Source of the DNA: JACMQW01 sp964536965
GTDB taxonomy: Bacteria; Bdellovibrionota; UBA1018
Reading direction: 5' to 3'
DNA: 64,000 nt
Assembly (NCBI GenBank): GCA_964536965.1
Contig: CAZIAL010000014.1
Location: 1 to 64,000 of the forward strand
Shown: positions 1 through 9,125 of the stretch, piece by piece
How positions within the stretch are numbered: position 1 is the first letter of the stretch
Layout of the letters: each line of letters begins with the position of its first letter
The notes under the pieces: generated by a model
Told to the model about the DNA's origin: nothing
What the model saw: the letters and a program-made list of their open reading frames with translations, nothing else
Database searches by the model: none
Position numbers and translations under genes: made by a program

Positions 1-3000
1 GAGGTAACTGCCCCAATGATCACGGGTGACGTCGTTCCGCCACCTGGTCACCGCGAGATTTTTCCACCGGCTGTAGCCCGATCCGGCCGCCGTCACCATG
101 ACCGCGTAACGGCCGTTCGAGAGCAGATGCGAAGTCGGGAGAATATGGTGGGGCGAGCGGAGTTTTCGACTCACGGGCTCGACGACGTTCCGCGCGACGA
201 TCGGGTCGGTGCCGCCCATCTGGTGCCGGATATGCCCGAGCTCGCGCGGCGTACGCTCCTGGAGGAGAAGCTCCGCGGCTTGGACGAGCGGTTCGCGGTG
301 GAACCGCTTCTGAAAAATCGAACCCAAAGCCATGTTGGCGAAGGAGACGAGAGCCATCCCCTGGTGGTGGGCCATGTAGGCGCGCACGATCGCGGCGCCT
401 TGGTTCTCCCGAAGCCGGGAGGGCGTGAAGTCCATCGCTTCGAAGAAACCGTACGCTCCGCGCCCGCCCAGTCCGTCGATCACGCGCAGATTCTTCATCG
501 CCGCGTGGGGATCGATCATCCCGGCGAGCACAGTCGCATAAGGCGCGATGACGAGATCGCTTCCCAAGCCGCGCTTCAACCCGAGGCCAGGCACTCCGAA
601 GTTCGAATACTGATAGGTCAGGGCGAGATCGCGGACGTTGAATGCCGATTCGGAAATTCCCCAGGGAACCTGTCGAAGCTTTCCGTACTCGATCTGTTTC
701 TGTACGATCAGCTCGCAGGTGCGATCGAGCAAACTGTCCGGAGGCGCCGTCATCACGAGCGACGGCATGAGGTACTCGAACATCGAGCCCGACCAAGAAA
801 CGAGGGCGACTCCCCCTTCGACCGGCGCGAGGCCCCGCCCCAGCCGAAACCAGTGACTGACGGGAACGTCGCCCTTGATGATCGCGACGTAGCTCGTGAG
901 CCGAGCCTCCGACGCGAGCAGGTCGTAGCAACTTTCGTCGAGCTGATCTTCGGCCACTCGGTAACCGATCGAGAAAAGGCGTTTCTTCTGATTGAAGAGA
1001 AATCCGAATTCCATCTCGTCGAACATTTTGCGCGCGTGATCGGAGATGGCCTCGAACTTCGTGAGAATCTCGCAGCAGGCCGTGCTCGAGCGGTTCAGCG
1101 CGTCCAGCAGATGATCGAAATAAAGCTCGTCGACCGCCGAACGTTTCTGGGTCGAATCCGCCCGCAGCGCTTCCACATGGGGGATGGCCTCCGCGCAGCG
1201 GTTCGGCACGTCCGCGAGAACGAGATCGAGGGTCAGCAGTTCCGCGATCGCCTTCCAATGACGCCGATCGGCCGCGTCTCCTTGTTCGACGAGCTCCGCG
1301 CGCGAGAGAAGCTGCGCCCAGGGAAGGAGATATCGGAAGTCTTCGGCATGGCTCCGGACGTTCTCCGCGAGAAGATTCGCCCAGGCGGTGATCTCGTTCG
1401 TCTCGGGGCTGTCCCGCTCTTTCGCGAACGCTTCCGCGATATCGCGAAGGGTATCCGCGCGAAGATCCAGCGCGTCCCAGAATTCCGCGCGCTCGGCCGG
1501 CGAAACTCGTGGCCGGTTCAGTCTCTCTTCGAACTTATGGGCGGCATCCCGCAGCGTCGTGACGGAGACGAGCGACGTACGGCGGTCCTCGCCGAGCCGT
1601 TCGATTTCCCCGCGCAGCAAGGAAATCGCGTCCTGAATTCCTTCGATCGCGGTGGCGGAGAAAACCGGATTCCGGCGATTCTCGTCACATGCCTGCGCGA
1701 GGGTCAGCAGATGCCCGGCAAGATTCCCGCTGTCGACGGAGGAGATGTAGCGGGGTTCCAGCAGACGACGTTCGCGGGTTTCGTACCAGTTATAGAAGTG
1801 TCCCCGAAATCGGGGCAGCTCCCACATGCTCCGCAGGGTCTGATCCAGCCGCGTCGCCATTTCGCGGAGTCCGCACCAGCCGAAATCGTGGGCCGAAACC
1901 ACCGACAGAAGATAGAGGCCGAAGTTCGTCGGCGAGCTGCGATGCGCGACGATCGGACTTGGGTCCTCCTGGAAATTATCCGGCGGGAGGTAATGATCCT
2001 CCGCCGTGACGAACGTCGTGAAGAACCGCCAGATCCGGCGGGCGTGCAGACGGAGGTCGGCGTTTTCCGCAGCATTCAGCTTCGGGCGCTCGTCTTCCTT
2101 GGCCGGCAAGCTGATCCAGACGGCGAAAATCGGCGCGAACGCCCAGAGAACGACGAACGGAAACGCAAAAGGCAGATGGGGCGGTTGGATGAGCGCCGTG
2201 GCGAAGAATGCGCCGATAGCGACCGCGACCGAAGGCCACATCCGGGCGACGAAGCGACCCACCTGGTAGGAGGCCCCGGCTTTCGCCTGCGCGGCGGTGG
2301 TCCATTCGAGCAGGAGTCGCCGGCTAAACGCGAGTCGGTAGAGAACCCGGAAGACGGCGTCGAGATGGTGGGTCGCGAAATGGGCCAGGAGCACGACGTT
2401 CACGACGAAATGTCCGACGGCGAGTCCGAAGACACGCTTCATCTCGTGCACATGGTCGCGAAGCGTTCGATCGGGTCTCGGGAAACATTCCGCCAGAAAC
2501 GGGATGAAGGGCGGCAGCGCAAAACCAAGAATGCCGAGCGCGAGCCACGGCGCCGGCGAAACGTGGGGATGCAGGAAGACGAGGAGAAACAGACCGAGAA
2601 TACCCGGAAACGTCAGACTACGCCGAAGATTGTCGAGCATTTTCCACCGCGCGAGCCACGGTAGATCACGACCCTTCGGACCGACGATCCACGGGAGGAG
2701 CTGCCAGTCCCCGCGGATCCAGCGATGGTTCCGCGCATCCGATACCGCCTGGTGCGAAGGAAATTCCTCGAAAAACTCGACGTCGCTCGCGAATCCACTC
2801 CGCGCGTAGGAGCCTTCGAAAAGATCGTGACTGAGAAGCGCATTGTCCGGAATCCGTCCCGCCATCGCCCGCTCGTAAGCGTCGAGATCGTAGATCCCCT
2901 TCCCGGTGAAACTCCCCTCCGCGAAGAGATCCTGGTAGACGTCCGATACGGCGGAAGCATAGGGATCGACCCCGCACTCGCCTGAAAACAACGCCTGGAA

Positions 3001-5034
3001 GATTGAACGTTCGTCGGGACCGGGCAGCGTCGCCGTGATGCGCGGCTGGAGAATTCCGTAACCTTCGACCACGCGGCCCGTTTTTTCGTCGAACTTCGGA
3101 CGATTCAGCGGGTGGCTCATGATGCCCACGAGCTCCGAAACGCCGCCTTTCGGAAGGCGCGTATCGGAGTCGAGCGTAATAATGTAGCGCACGTCCTTCG
3201 GATACCGCTCCTTTTCGGCCCTCAGAGGAAGGTACGAGGTCGTCGGGTCTCCGCGAAGCAGTCGGTTAAACTCATGGAGCTTTCCACGCTTTCGTTCCCA
3301 CCCCATCCAGACCTGATCGACCGAGTTCCAGAGCCTTCGCCGGTGAAAAAGATAGAAGCGCGAGCTTCCGTCCGAACAGAGACCGTGACGTTCGTTCAGC
3401 GTTTCGACGCAGCGACGCGCCATCGCGAGCGGCGGACCGTCCTTCGCCTCGTCATACTCCACCGCGGAATCGGCCCAGTCGGTCAGCAAAGCGTAGGAGG
3501 TGTCGCCCTCCGGGTTGGAAAGGTAATGAACTTCGAGTTTTTCGAACTGGGCGGAAACCTCGGATTCGGATCCGAGCAGCGTCGGGACGACGACCATCGT
3601 GCGCGCAGTGGGAGGCGGCCCGTCGACGAGTTCCAGGCGCGGAAGGCGCTTCGGACCGAATCGCGTGGTGATGAACCGGTTGACGATCGCCTGACCGATC
3701 TCGGCCGCGGGAAAAAATCCGAAGCAGCCCAAGAGAAGAAGGATCGGTCCATATTCGTTCACCGCAAGGGAGAACGGGATCGCCAGGACGAGCAGGGTCG
3801 CGAGGGTCACACTCGCGAAATAAGTGACCCGCGCATTCGCGAGATACCAGCGATGGAAAATGGAACGGAGAGGATACCGAACCCCGCACTCGCGCTCTAA
3901 GGCTTCCCGTCCGGGCCCGACTAAGTGGTATCCGACGTCACCTGCGCAAATCTGTGGACACGCATCCGCGCGGGCGATCGCGGCACGCGCGACGTCGATC
4001 TCGGCTTTTCGCGAGGCGCGCGCGATATCTTCGACCGCATGGCGATACAGATCCCGGGTGTTGAAATCCATTTCCTCGAACCCGGGCCGATCGGCGAGCG
4101 CCCCATGGACGAGGCTCGCCTCTTCGAAAAAGTCCGGCCACGAGTAACTCGTCATCATCCGGAAACTCGTGATGATGTTCCGGACGGTCGCATTCGTCGC
4201 CGCGATCGTCTGGTGGGTCATCGAAGCGAGCTCGTCCGCCGTCGTATTTTCCCGCGCGAGGCGCGTGTTCAACCAGGCGAGCGCGGGAGTGGATTTGGGG
4301 TCGTGGTACCGCAGGCGCTGGACAAGCTGAACGAGGAACGATCGGCCGTCCGAAAGCTTGTCGAAATCTTCGAGCGAGAAGAGTTTTTTCTTCGGAACCT
4401 CGGAAACCATCCCGAGAAATTCGTCGGCGATCGCGTTGGCGCTGTTCCGGGCCTCCTGGGACGCGACGATCCGTACGGCGATTCGCCGCAGGTTTTCGAT
4501 CATCACGATCCGCAGCGTGACCGAAAAGGCCCAGAGTTCGCCGATGGTCAGCGGCTGGACCTCCTGGTACGCGCGCACGAACCGAATCAGAAGATCCGGA
4601 TCGAATCGGCTGTCGGTATGGGCCACATAAGCCCAGCAGATGCCGTAAATCCGCGGATAGCCCTTGAGAAAGCCGTCGGTCAGCTTCGGAAGTTCGTCGT
4701 AGAATTCTTTCGGCAGGCCGCGCCGGATGTCCCGCAGCTGTTCGTCGATGACATAAAACGAATCGACCAGCCATTCGGCCGCCGGCGTGATCGCCTCGTC
4801 CTCTGCCAAGGCGGCGGAAACGTAGGTATAGGTATCGCGAAGGATTTTTCCGTTTTTCCGGAGTCGAGGGAAAATCTGGATCCCGCGACTCGGATCTTCG
4901 GTGACCGGCTGATTATGCGCGAGACTGCGCGCGTGCTCGTCCATTCGCTCCGGACTGAAGAGTTCCGAGCGAATCAGGTCTTCGAGCTGGGCCGAAGACA
5001 AATAAGGACGTAGGTTCAGAATGGATTTTTGCAT
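1..5034 (-). CDS. ndvB: Cyclic beta-1,2-glucan synthase, NdvB/Cgs type (partial, C-terminus outside window)
   Basis: Reading down from an ATG at 5034 the frame stays open for 1678 codons to the window edge. Family members synthesise cyclic beta-1,2-glucan from UDP-glucose at the inner membrane. Seen here: a soluble N-terminal region of about 400 residues, a hydrophobic stretch, and a glycosyltransferase domain with IITLDSDTRLP (about residue 618) and RGDWQLLP (about 770). Further hydrophobic segments follow. Next comes a glycoamylase-like domain with FSIGYR, LTSYVAIIKGDVP (about 1376), GGRGAYGFFEAMD and AHHQGMAL (about 1555). Full-length relatives are about 2800 residues and end in a GH94 phosphorylase domain, which would lie to the left. 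The plus strand of this stretch also carries long open frames, but their composition is that of antisense shadows. Confidence 0.9.
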   Translation of the reverse strand, partial: MQKSILNLRPYLSSAQLEDLIRSELFSPERMDEHARSLAHNQPVTEDPSRGIQIFPRLRKNGKILRDTYTYVSAALAEDEAITPAAEWLVDSFYVIDEQLRDIRRGLPKEFYDELPKLTDGFLKGYPRIYGICWAYVAHTDSRFDPDLLIRFVRAYQEVQPLTIGELWAFSVTLRIVMIENLRRIAVRIVASQEARNSANAIADEFLGMVSEVPKKKLFSLEDFDKLSDGRSFLVQLVQRLRYHDPKSTPALAWLNTRLARENTTADELASMTHQTIAATNATVRNIITSFRMMTSYSWPDFFEEASLVHGALADRPGFEEMDFNTRDLYRHAVEDIARASRKAEIDVARAAIARADACPQICAGDVGYHLVGPGREALERECGVRYPLRSIFHRWYLANARVTYFASVTLATLLVLAIPFSLAVNEYGPILLLLGCFGFFPAAEIGQAIVNRFITTRFGPKRLPRLELVDGPPPTARTMVVVPTLLGSESEVSAQFEKLEVHYLSNPEGDTSYALLTDWADSAVEYDEAKDGPPLAMARRCVETLNERHGLCSDGSSRFYLFHRRRLWNSVDQVWMGWERKRGKLHEFNRLLRGDPTTSYLPLRAEKERYPKDVRYIITLDSDTRLPKGGVSELVGIMSHPLNRPKFDEKTGRVVEGYGILQPRITATLPGPDERSIFQALFSGECGVDPYASAVSDVYQDLFAEGSFTGKGIYDLDAYERAMAGRIPDNALLSHDLFEGSYARSGFASDVEFFEEFPSHQAVSDARNHRWIRGDWQLLPWIVGPKGRDLPWLARWKMLDNLRRSLTFPGILGLFLLVFLHPHVSPAPWLALGILGFALPPFIPFLAECFPRPDRTLRDHVHEMKRVFGLAVGHFVVNVVLLAHFATHHLDAVFRVLYRLAFSRRLLLEWTTAAQAKAGASYQVGRFVARMWPSVAVAIGAFFATALIQPPHLPFAFPFVVLWAFAPIFAVWISLPAKEDERPKLNAAENADLRLHARRIWRFFTTFVTAEDHYLPPDNFQEDPSPIVAHRSSPTNFGLYLLSVVSAHDFGWCGLREMATRLDQTLRSMWELPRFRGHFYNWYETRERRLLEPRYISSVDSGNLAGHLLTLAQACDENRRNPVFSATAIEGIQDAISLLRGEIERLGEDRRTSLVSVTTLRDAAHKFEERLNRPRVSPAERAEFWDALDLRADTLRDIAEAFAKERDSPETNEITAWANLLAENVRSHAEDFRYLLPWAQLLSRAELVEQGDAADRRHWKAIAELLTLDLVLADVPNRCAEAIPHVEALRADSTQKRSAVDELYFDHLLDALNRSSTACCEILTKFEAISDHARKMFDEMEFGFLFNQKKRLFSIGYRVAEDQLDESCYDLLASEARLTSYVAIIKGDVPVSHWFRLGRGLAPVEGGVALVSWSGSMFEYLMPSLVMTAPPDSLLDRTCELIVQKQIEYGKLRQVPWGISESAFNVRDLALTYQYSNFGVPGLGLKRGLGSDLVIAPYATVLAGMIDPHAAMKNLRVIDGLGGRGAYGFFEAMDFTPSRLRENQGAAIVRAYMAHHQGMALVSFANMALGSIFQKRFHREPLVQAAELLLQERTPRELGHIRHQMGGTDPIVARNVVEPVSRKLRSPHHILPTSHLLSNGRYAVMVTAAGSGYSRWKNLAVTRWRNDVTRDHWGSYL

Positions 5035-5229
5035 ACGCGAAATCGAAGCTCGGTCTAAGCTCGCATGACTTCGCCCCGGCCCAAACTTTATTCATGAAAA
5101 ACACGCGGATCACGCACCGCGCTAGCTCCTTTCCGTGACCGGGCGATTTAAGATTTTTTAAGCACGCGAGGCGGGTCTGCCCGCGACCTGAATTGCCAAA
5201 GCGCACGAATGACCCTATAACTTTTCGAG
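5035..5229. promoter_or_regulatory. Divergent intergenic region between ndvB and the metal-uptake cluster
   Basis: These 195 bases separate the ATG of the glucan synthase from the ATG of the His-rich small protein on the other strand, so promoters for both units should lie here. I see no convincing operator. A Zur-type box would be expected if the cluster is zinc regulated, but no clear dyad was found by eye. Confidence 0.4.
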
Positions 5230-5547
5230 ATGCGCTTTTCGCGGTGGTTCTTCGCAATCTTGCTTCTCGTCGGAGTCCTCTTCCAGGGACCCGTTCTCTC
5301 GAGCCACGCACTCACGCACGCTTTGGACCAGGTCCACGACCACTCGGCCCATTCGCCCGGAGCACATCTCTCCGCGCCCGACTGCAACCTCTGCGATACC
5401 TACCACGCCCAGTCGACCGTAATCGCCGTCGACGCCTTTCGAGACTTTGTCGTCCCCGAAGTCTCGACCTTCGTCGGAGCCCACCGCTCCGAAACCAGCG
5501 CGCGCAAAACCATCGCCTTCCGCTCGCGCGCGCCTCCTGAAGCCTGA
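5230..5547 (+). CDS. Small periplasmic His/Cys protein, DUF2946-like
   Basis: A 105-residue protein with an N-terminal signal segment (RFSRWFFAILLLVGVLF) followed by a histidine-rich region containing HALTHALDQVHDHSAH and a CNLC pair in APDCNLCDTYHAQ. DUF2946-type proteins are short exported proteins often found beside metal transport genes, and this one heads a cluster encoding a barrel, a metal-binding lipocalin-like ABC receptor and a permease. A role in binding or handing over a divalent metal in the periplasm is an inference from the His/Cys residues and the neighbours. The C-terminal third has no recognisable motif. Confidence 0.65.
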   Translation: MRFSRWFFAILLLVGVLFQGPVLSSHALTHALDQVHDHSAHSPGAHLSAPDCNLCDTYHAQSTVIAVDAFRDFVVPEVSTFVGAHRSETSARKTIAFRSRAPPEA

Positions 5548-5612
5548 CGACCTGCTTTCCATAGCATTCCTCAGACGCCTCTCAATCCAACATCCCTCTT
5601 TCAGGAGATCCC

Positions 5613-6725
5613 ATGTCGACTTCCTTTCGCCGTCTCGCGACGGCCCTCTCGCTCTTTCTCGTTCCGCTGACGGTCACGGCCGCCGATCGGGACTTCAGTG
5701 TTTTCAACCTGGGTAAAGCCAAGTCGCTGAATCCGGACATCAGCGTCAACTTTCTCGGACTCCTCCAGCGCGGTACCGGCATTTCCAACGATCGCACGAA
5801 TCCGAATCACAATGGGATTAGCCTCCAGGAGCTGGAGCTGCATTTCACGACCGACGTCGACCCCTACTTCCGCGCGGTGGCCCTGATCGCCGCGGAGCAG
5901 GAGGACGGAACCACGGATTTCGGATTCGATCCCGAGGAAGTGTTTCTGGAAACGATTTCCCTTCCGCGAGTGACCATCAAGGCAGGGAAGTTCTACGGCG
6001 CGTTCGGAAAGCATAACCTACTCCACCGGCATGCCTTCCCGTTCATCGACGCGCCTCTCGTCCATCAGCGGATTCTGGGGGAAGAGGCGCTGAACGATGC
6101 CGGAGTTTCGGGATCGTTCCTCCTGCCGACGTCCTGGTACTCGGAAGTGATCGTCCAGGCGCTGAACGGCGGAAACGAGACGCTGCATCGAAGCTCTCGG
6201 TCGGGAGATCTCGCCGGGCTGGCTCGCCTAAAAAATCTCTGGGATCTCAGCGACGAACTCACGATGGAGTTCGGCCTCTCCGGGACGCGCGGGAAGAACT
6301 CGCTCAACGCTGCGAGTTCGGCGATGGGTGGCGACCTCACCTTTAAGTGGCGCCCGGCCAGCGGCGGAAAATACCGCTCCCTCGCCTGGTCCACGGAATA
6401 CATCCAAGGCCACGATTTCATTTCTGACCCGGGTGGCGCCGCGATCGCGATCGAAAAACTCGGCGGGATCGCGAGCTGGGTCCAGTATCAGTTCGCCGAG
6501 CGCTGGTGGCTCCAGGGTCGTATCGAATATGTCGGCCTCCCGAAGTCGAATCTGCTCCCGACCCAAAAGAAGCAAAGCGCGCTCCTGGCCTTCCTTCCGT
6601 CTGAGTTTTCGGGAATTCGTCTCCAGTACGATCGTCTCCCGGACGGTCCTCGCGGAAAAGACGACCATACGTTGGCCCTCCAGTACAACGTAAGCATCGG
6701 CGCCCACCCGGCGCATACTTACTAA
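5613..6725 (+). CDS. Outer-membrane beta-barrel (porin-like) protein of the metal-uptake cluster
   Basis: A 370-residue protein with a signal peptide ending near TVTAADRDF. Alternating polar and hydrophobic strands such as ISLQELELHFTTDVD, VTIKAGKFYGAFG and LTMEFGLSGT are typical of an outer-membrane barrel. The IKAGKFYGAFGKHN stretch recalls phosphate- or metal-related porins that precede zinc ABC genes. It lies 19 bases upstream of the binding-protein gene in the same direction, so it probably gives the substrate a route across the outer membrane. A Shine-Dalgarno AGGAG lies just before the chosen ATG. The substrate is inferred from context only. Confidence 0.7.
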   Translation: MSTSFRRLATALSLFLVPLTVTAADRDFSVFNLGKAKSLNPDISVNFLGLLQRGTGISNDRTNPNHNGISLQELELHFTTDVDPYFRAVALIAAEQEDGTTDFGFDPEEVFLETISLPRVTIKAGKFYGAFGKHNLLHRHAFPFIDAPLVHQRILGEEALNDAGVSGSFLLPTSWYSEVIVQALNGGNETLHRSSRSGDLAGLARLKNLWDLSDELTMEFGLSGTRGKNSLNAASSAMGGDLTFKWRPASGGKYRSLAWSTEYIQGHDFISDPGGAAIAIEKLGGIASWVQYQFAERWWLQGRIEYVGLPKSNLLPTQKKQSALLAFLPSEFSGIRLQYDRLPDGPRGKDDHTLALQYNVSIGAHPAHTY

Positions 6726-6744
6726 CCCACCGAGGAACCCGAAA

Positions 6745-7656
6745 ATGAAGAGAACCGCCGCCCACTTCCTCGCCGCGCTGGGGCTGAGTCTGGCCTTCAG
6801 CACGGAATGTTTCGCGAAGCTCCAGGTTTTAACGACGACCACGGACCTTCGCGCGATCGCCAGCGAGGTGGGCGGCGAGTTCGTCGTCGCGGAGAGCATC
6901 GCCAAGGGAACCCAAGATCCGCACTATATCGAAGCGAAACCTTCCTTCATGGTCAAGGGCAGCCGGGCGGACCTCGTCATCGCCGTGGGTCTCGACCTCG
7001 AGGTCGGCTGGCTTCCCTCGATCCAGAACGGGGCGCGGAATCCGAAGATCCAGCGCGGACGGCCCGGCTATCTGGAGGTCGGTCCGCAGGTGAAACCGCT
7101 CGAGGTTCCCACGGGAGAGATCACCCGCGCCCAGGGCGACGTGCATCCGTTCGGAAATCCTCACGTCACTCTCGATCCGGTGCGCGCCGGAGAAATCGCC
7201 CTCCTGATCGCGAAGCGGCTAGGCGAAATCGATTCGGCGAACGCGGCGATCTATCGCCAGAAGGCCGAAGCGATCCAGGCGCGCCTTTCCGAAAAGACGA
7301 AGGCATGGAAGGCTCGGGTAAAAAAGGCCGGCGTCACCCAGGTCGTCACCTTCCATCGCACGCTTTCCTACTTTCTCGACCGCATGGAGATCGGCCTCGC
7401 CGCGATTCTGGAGCCGAAGCCGGGCATCCCGCCGACGTCGAGCCATGTGATCGAAGTGATCAAGCTGATTCGCGAAAGGAAAATTTCGCTCGTCCTCGTC
7501 GAAAACTATTTCGATCCGACCGTGACGAAGAAAATCCGTGAAGACGCTCCCGGGATCCGAACGGCGACCGTCGCCGTCGCGGTCGAAGGCGGGCCGGGAC
7601 TCGACACGCTCGATGCCGTTTACGAAAATCTCGTCCGCCAGATCGAGGGAAAATAG
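6745..7656 (+). CDS. Metal ABC transporter substrate-binding protein, ZnuA/cluster A-I family
   Basis: A 303-residue exported protein with a signal peptide ending at about TECFA. Family metal ligands are recognisable: histidine in TQDPHYIEAKPS, histidines in DVHPFGNPHVTLDP, histidine in VTFHRTLSYFLDR, and an acidic residue in ENYFDPTV. These correspond to the four-ligand site of zinc or manganese binding proteins. There is no long His-rich loop, which some zinc-specific ZnuA proteins carry. It sits between the porin-like gene and a ZnuB-type permease only 2 bases downstream, so all three are probably one transcript. Zinc is favoured by gene context, but manganese cannot be excluded. Confidence 0.85.
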   Translation: MKRTAAHFLAALGLSLAFSTECFAKLQVLTTTTDLRAIASEVGGEFVVAESIAKGTQDPHYIEAKPSFMVKGSRADLVIAVGLDLEVGWLPSIQNGARNPKIQRGRPGYLEVGPQVKPLEVPTGEITRAQGDVHPFGNPHVTLDPVRAGEIALLIAKRLGEIDSANAAIYRQKAEAIQARLSEKTKAWKARVKKAGVTQVVTFHRTLSYFLDRMEIGLAAILEPKPGIPPTSSHVIEVIKLIRERKISLVLVENYFDPTVTKKIREDAPGIRTATVAVAVEGGPGLDTLDAVYENLVRQIEGK

Positions 7657-7658
7657 GG

Positions 7659-8486
7659 ATGGAAACCGAAGCAGCGGGAATTTTCGAGGCGGCGCGATTT
7701 CTGGCGGCCCCGTTCGCGATGTGCCTCCTGCTCGCGGGGATCCACTGCTACCTGGGGCTGCATGTCCTCGCGCGCGGCGTGATCTTCGTCGATTTAAGTC
7801 TCGCCCAGGTCGCGGCATTCGGGGCGACGCTCGCGATCCTGCTCGGATTCGACCACCACGGAACGGCGACCTATTTCGTCTCGCTCGGATGCACCTTTCT
7901 CGCTGCCGGTCTTTTCGCGCTCGCGCGGCGGTACGAAAAACGTTTTTCGCAGGAAGCGATCATCGGCATCACCTACGCGCTCGCGTCGGCGGCGGTGATT
8001 CTCGTCGTCGATCGGATCGCACACGGCGCGGAACATATTAAAGACCTGCTCGTCGGCCAGGTGCTGTGGGTGACCTGGAAAGATGTCTTTAAAACGGCGG
8101 CCATCTATGGCGCCGTGTCGGCGATCCACTATTTTTACCGTCGTCCCCTCCTTCGGGCGTCGTTCTCGGGCCGGGACCCGGAAACGGGGAAATGGGACTT
8201 TCTTTTTTACGCGCTCTTCGGCGTCGTGATCACGTCTTCGGTGAGCATGGCGGGAGTTCTCCAGGTCTTCGCCTACCTGATCGTTCCGTCGGTCGTCAGC
8301 ACGCTTTTTTTCAGCTCGATCCGCGCGCGACTGCTTTTCGGCTGGGCACTGGGACTGGTGCTGAGTTTCACCGGACTCCTCCTCAGCTACTTCTGGGATC
8401 TCCCCGCGGGGGCGTTCATCGTGGTCTGTTTCGCCGTGGTCCCCGTGGCCCTCCTCCTCGCCGCGCCGTGGTGGCGAAAGGTATAA
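7659..8486 (+). CDS. Metal ABC transporter permease, ZnuB/ABC-3 family
   Basis: A 275-residue integral membrane protein with about eight hydrophobic segments. The conserved ABC-3 features are visible: LHVLARGVIFVDLSLAQVA near the start, and MAGVLQVFAYLIVPS in the cytoplasmic coupling region. It starts 2 bases after the binding-protein stop. It should form the membrane channel for the metal delivered by the upstream protein. No ATPase gene (ZnuC) is found in the cluster on either strand, so the energising subunit must be encoded elsewhere or shared. Confidence 0.85.
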   Translation: METEAAGIFEAARFLAAPFAMCLLLAGIHCYLGLHVLARGVIFVDLSLAQVAAFGATLAILLGFDHHGTATYFVSLGCTFLAAGLFALARRYEKRFSQEAIIGITYALASAAVILVVDRIAHGAEHIKDLLVGQVLWVTWKDVFKTAAIYGAVSAIHYFYRRPLLRASFSGRDPETGKWDFLFYALFGVVITSSVSMAGVLQVFAYLIVPSVVSTLFFSSIRARLLFGWALGLVLSFTGLLLSYFWDLPAGAFIVVCFAVVPVALLLAAPWWRKV

Positions 8487-8505
8487 CGGTTGCAGCGATT
8501 CAGGC

Positions 8506-9114
8506 ATGAGGCCCGAATTGCCCCGTGATTCATGTATTTTCATCGCGTTCCTTGCCCTGATTTCCTTAGGGGCATGCGCGAGCCCGCCGGTTCGCTCGAC
8601 GGTGGACGCTTTCGGAGAAACCACCGGACCCGCGCGCGCGACGACTCTCTGCTTTCTGCGCGAGGGCGTCTCCCTGCGGGATCGGCCTGCCGTCGATGCC
8701 TGCGAAAAAGCGGCGAAAGATCGGGGGATTCGCTTGGCGGCGCCCGGCGAAGCGGGCTGCGAGTATGTCGTCGTGACGACCGGAGTTTCGGAGGTGAGCC
8801 AGCAAGTTCGGAGCGGGTCGAATGTGAGCGTCGGAGTCGGGCTTTATCGAGGCTGGGGATACGGAGGGCTCGGTGGCATCGGGATGCCGACGGGTTCGAT
8901 CGAGACGAAGGAAATCGCCGCGCGTGCATTGCGCGTGGAGATCTACCGTGACCGAGAGCGGAAAGTCCCCGTCCATTCGATCGAAGTTCGAAGCGCCGGG
9001 CGCGAGATCTCCGCGCTCGCCGTGGCACCTGAGATGTGCGAAGCCGCGTTTCGCGACTACCCGAGTCCGCTGCAGGGGAAGATCTACGAAATCAAGCCCC
9101 ATCCGAAGGAATGA
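8506..9114 (+). CDS. Lipoprotein of unknown function (DUF4136-like)
   Basis: A 202-residue protein with a clear lipobox in ISLGACASPP, so it should be a lipid-anchored envelope protein. The mature part contains a glycine-rich central loop (about YRGWGYGGLGG) and a C-terminal domain ending AFRDYPSP. The pattern of a small alpha/beta domain behind a lipobox recalls DUF4136-type lipoproteins, but I am not certain of the family. It follows the permease by 19 bases and may be co-transcribed, though nothing in it indicates metal binding. Confidence 0.6.
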   Translation: MRPELPRDSCIFIAFLALISLGACASPPVRSTVDAFGETTGPARATTLCFLREGVSLRDRPAVDACEKAAKDRGIRLAAPGEAGCEYVVVTTGVSEVSQQVRSGSNVSVGVGLYRGWGYGGLGGIGMPTGSIETKEIAARALRVEIYRDRERKVPVHSIEVRSAGREISALAVAPEMCEAAFRDYPSPLQGKIYEIKPHPKE

Positions 9115-9125
9115 ATTCCGCGGAA

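Noticed and set aside
16..2664. An 882-codon open frame on the plus strand
   Set aside because: Its composition is that of an antisense shadow; the opposite strand encodes the clear NdvB domains over the same bases.
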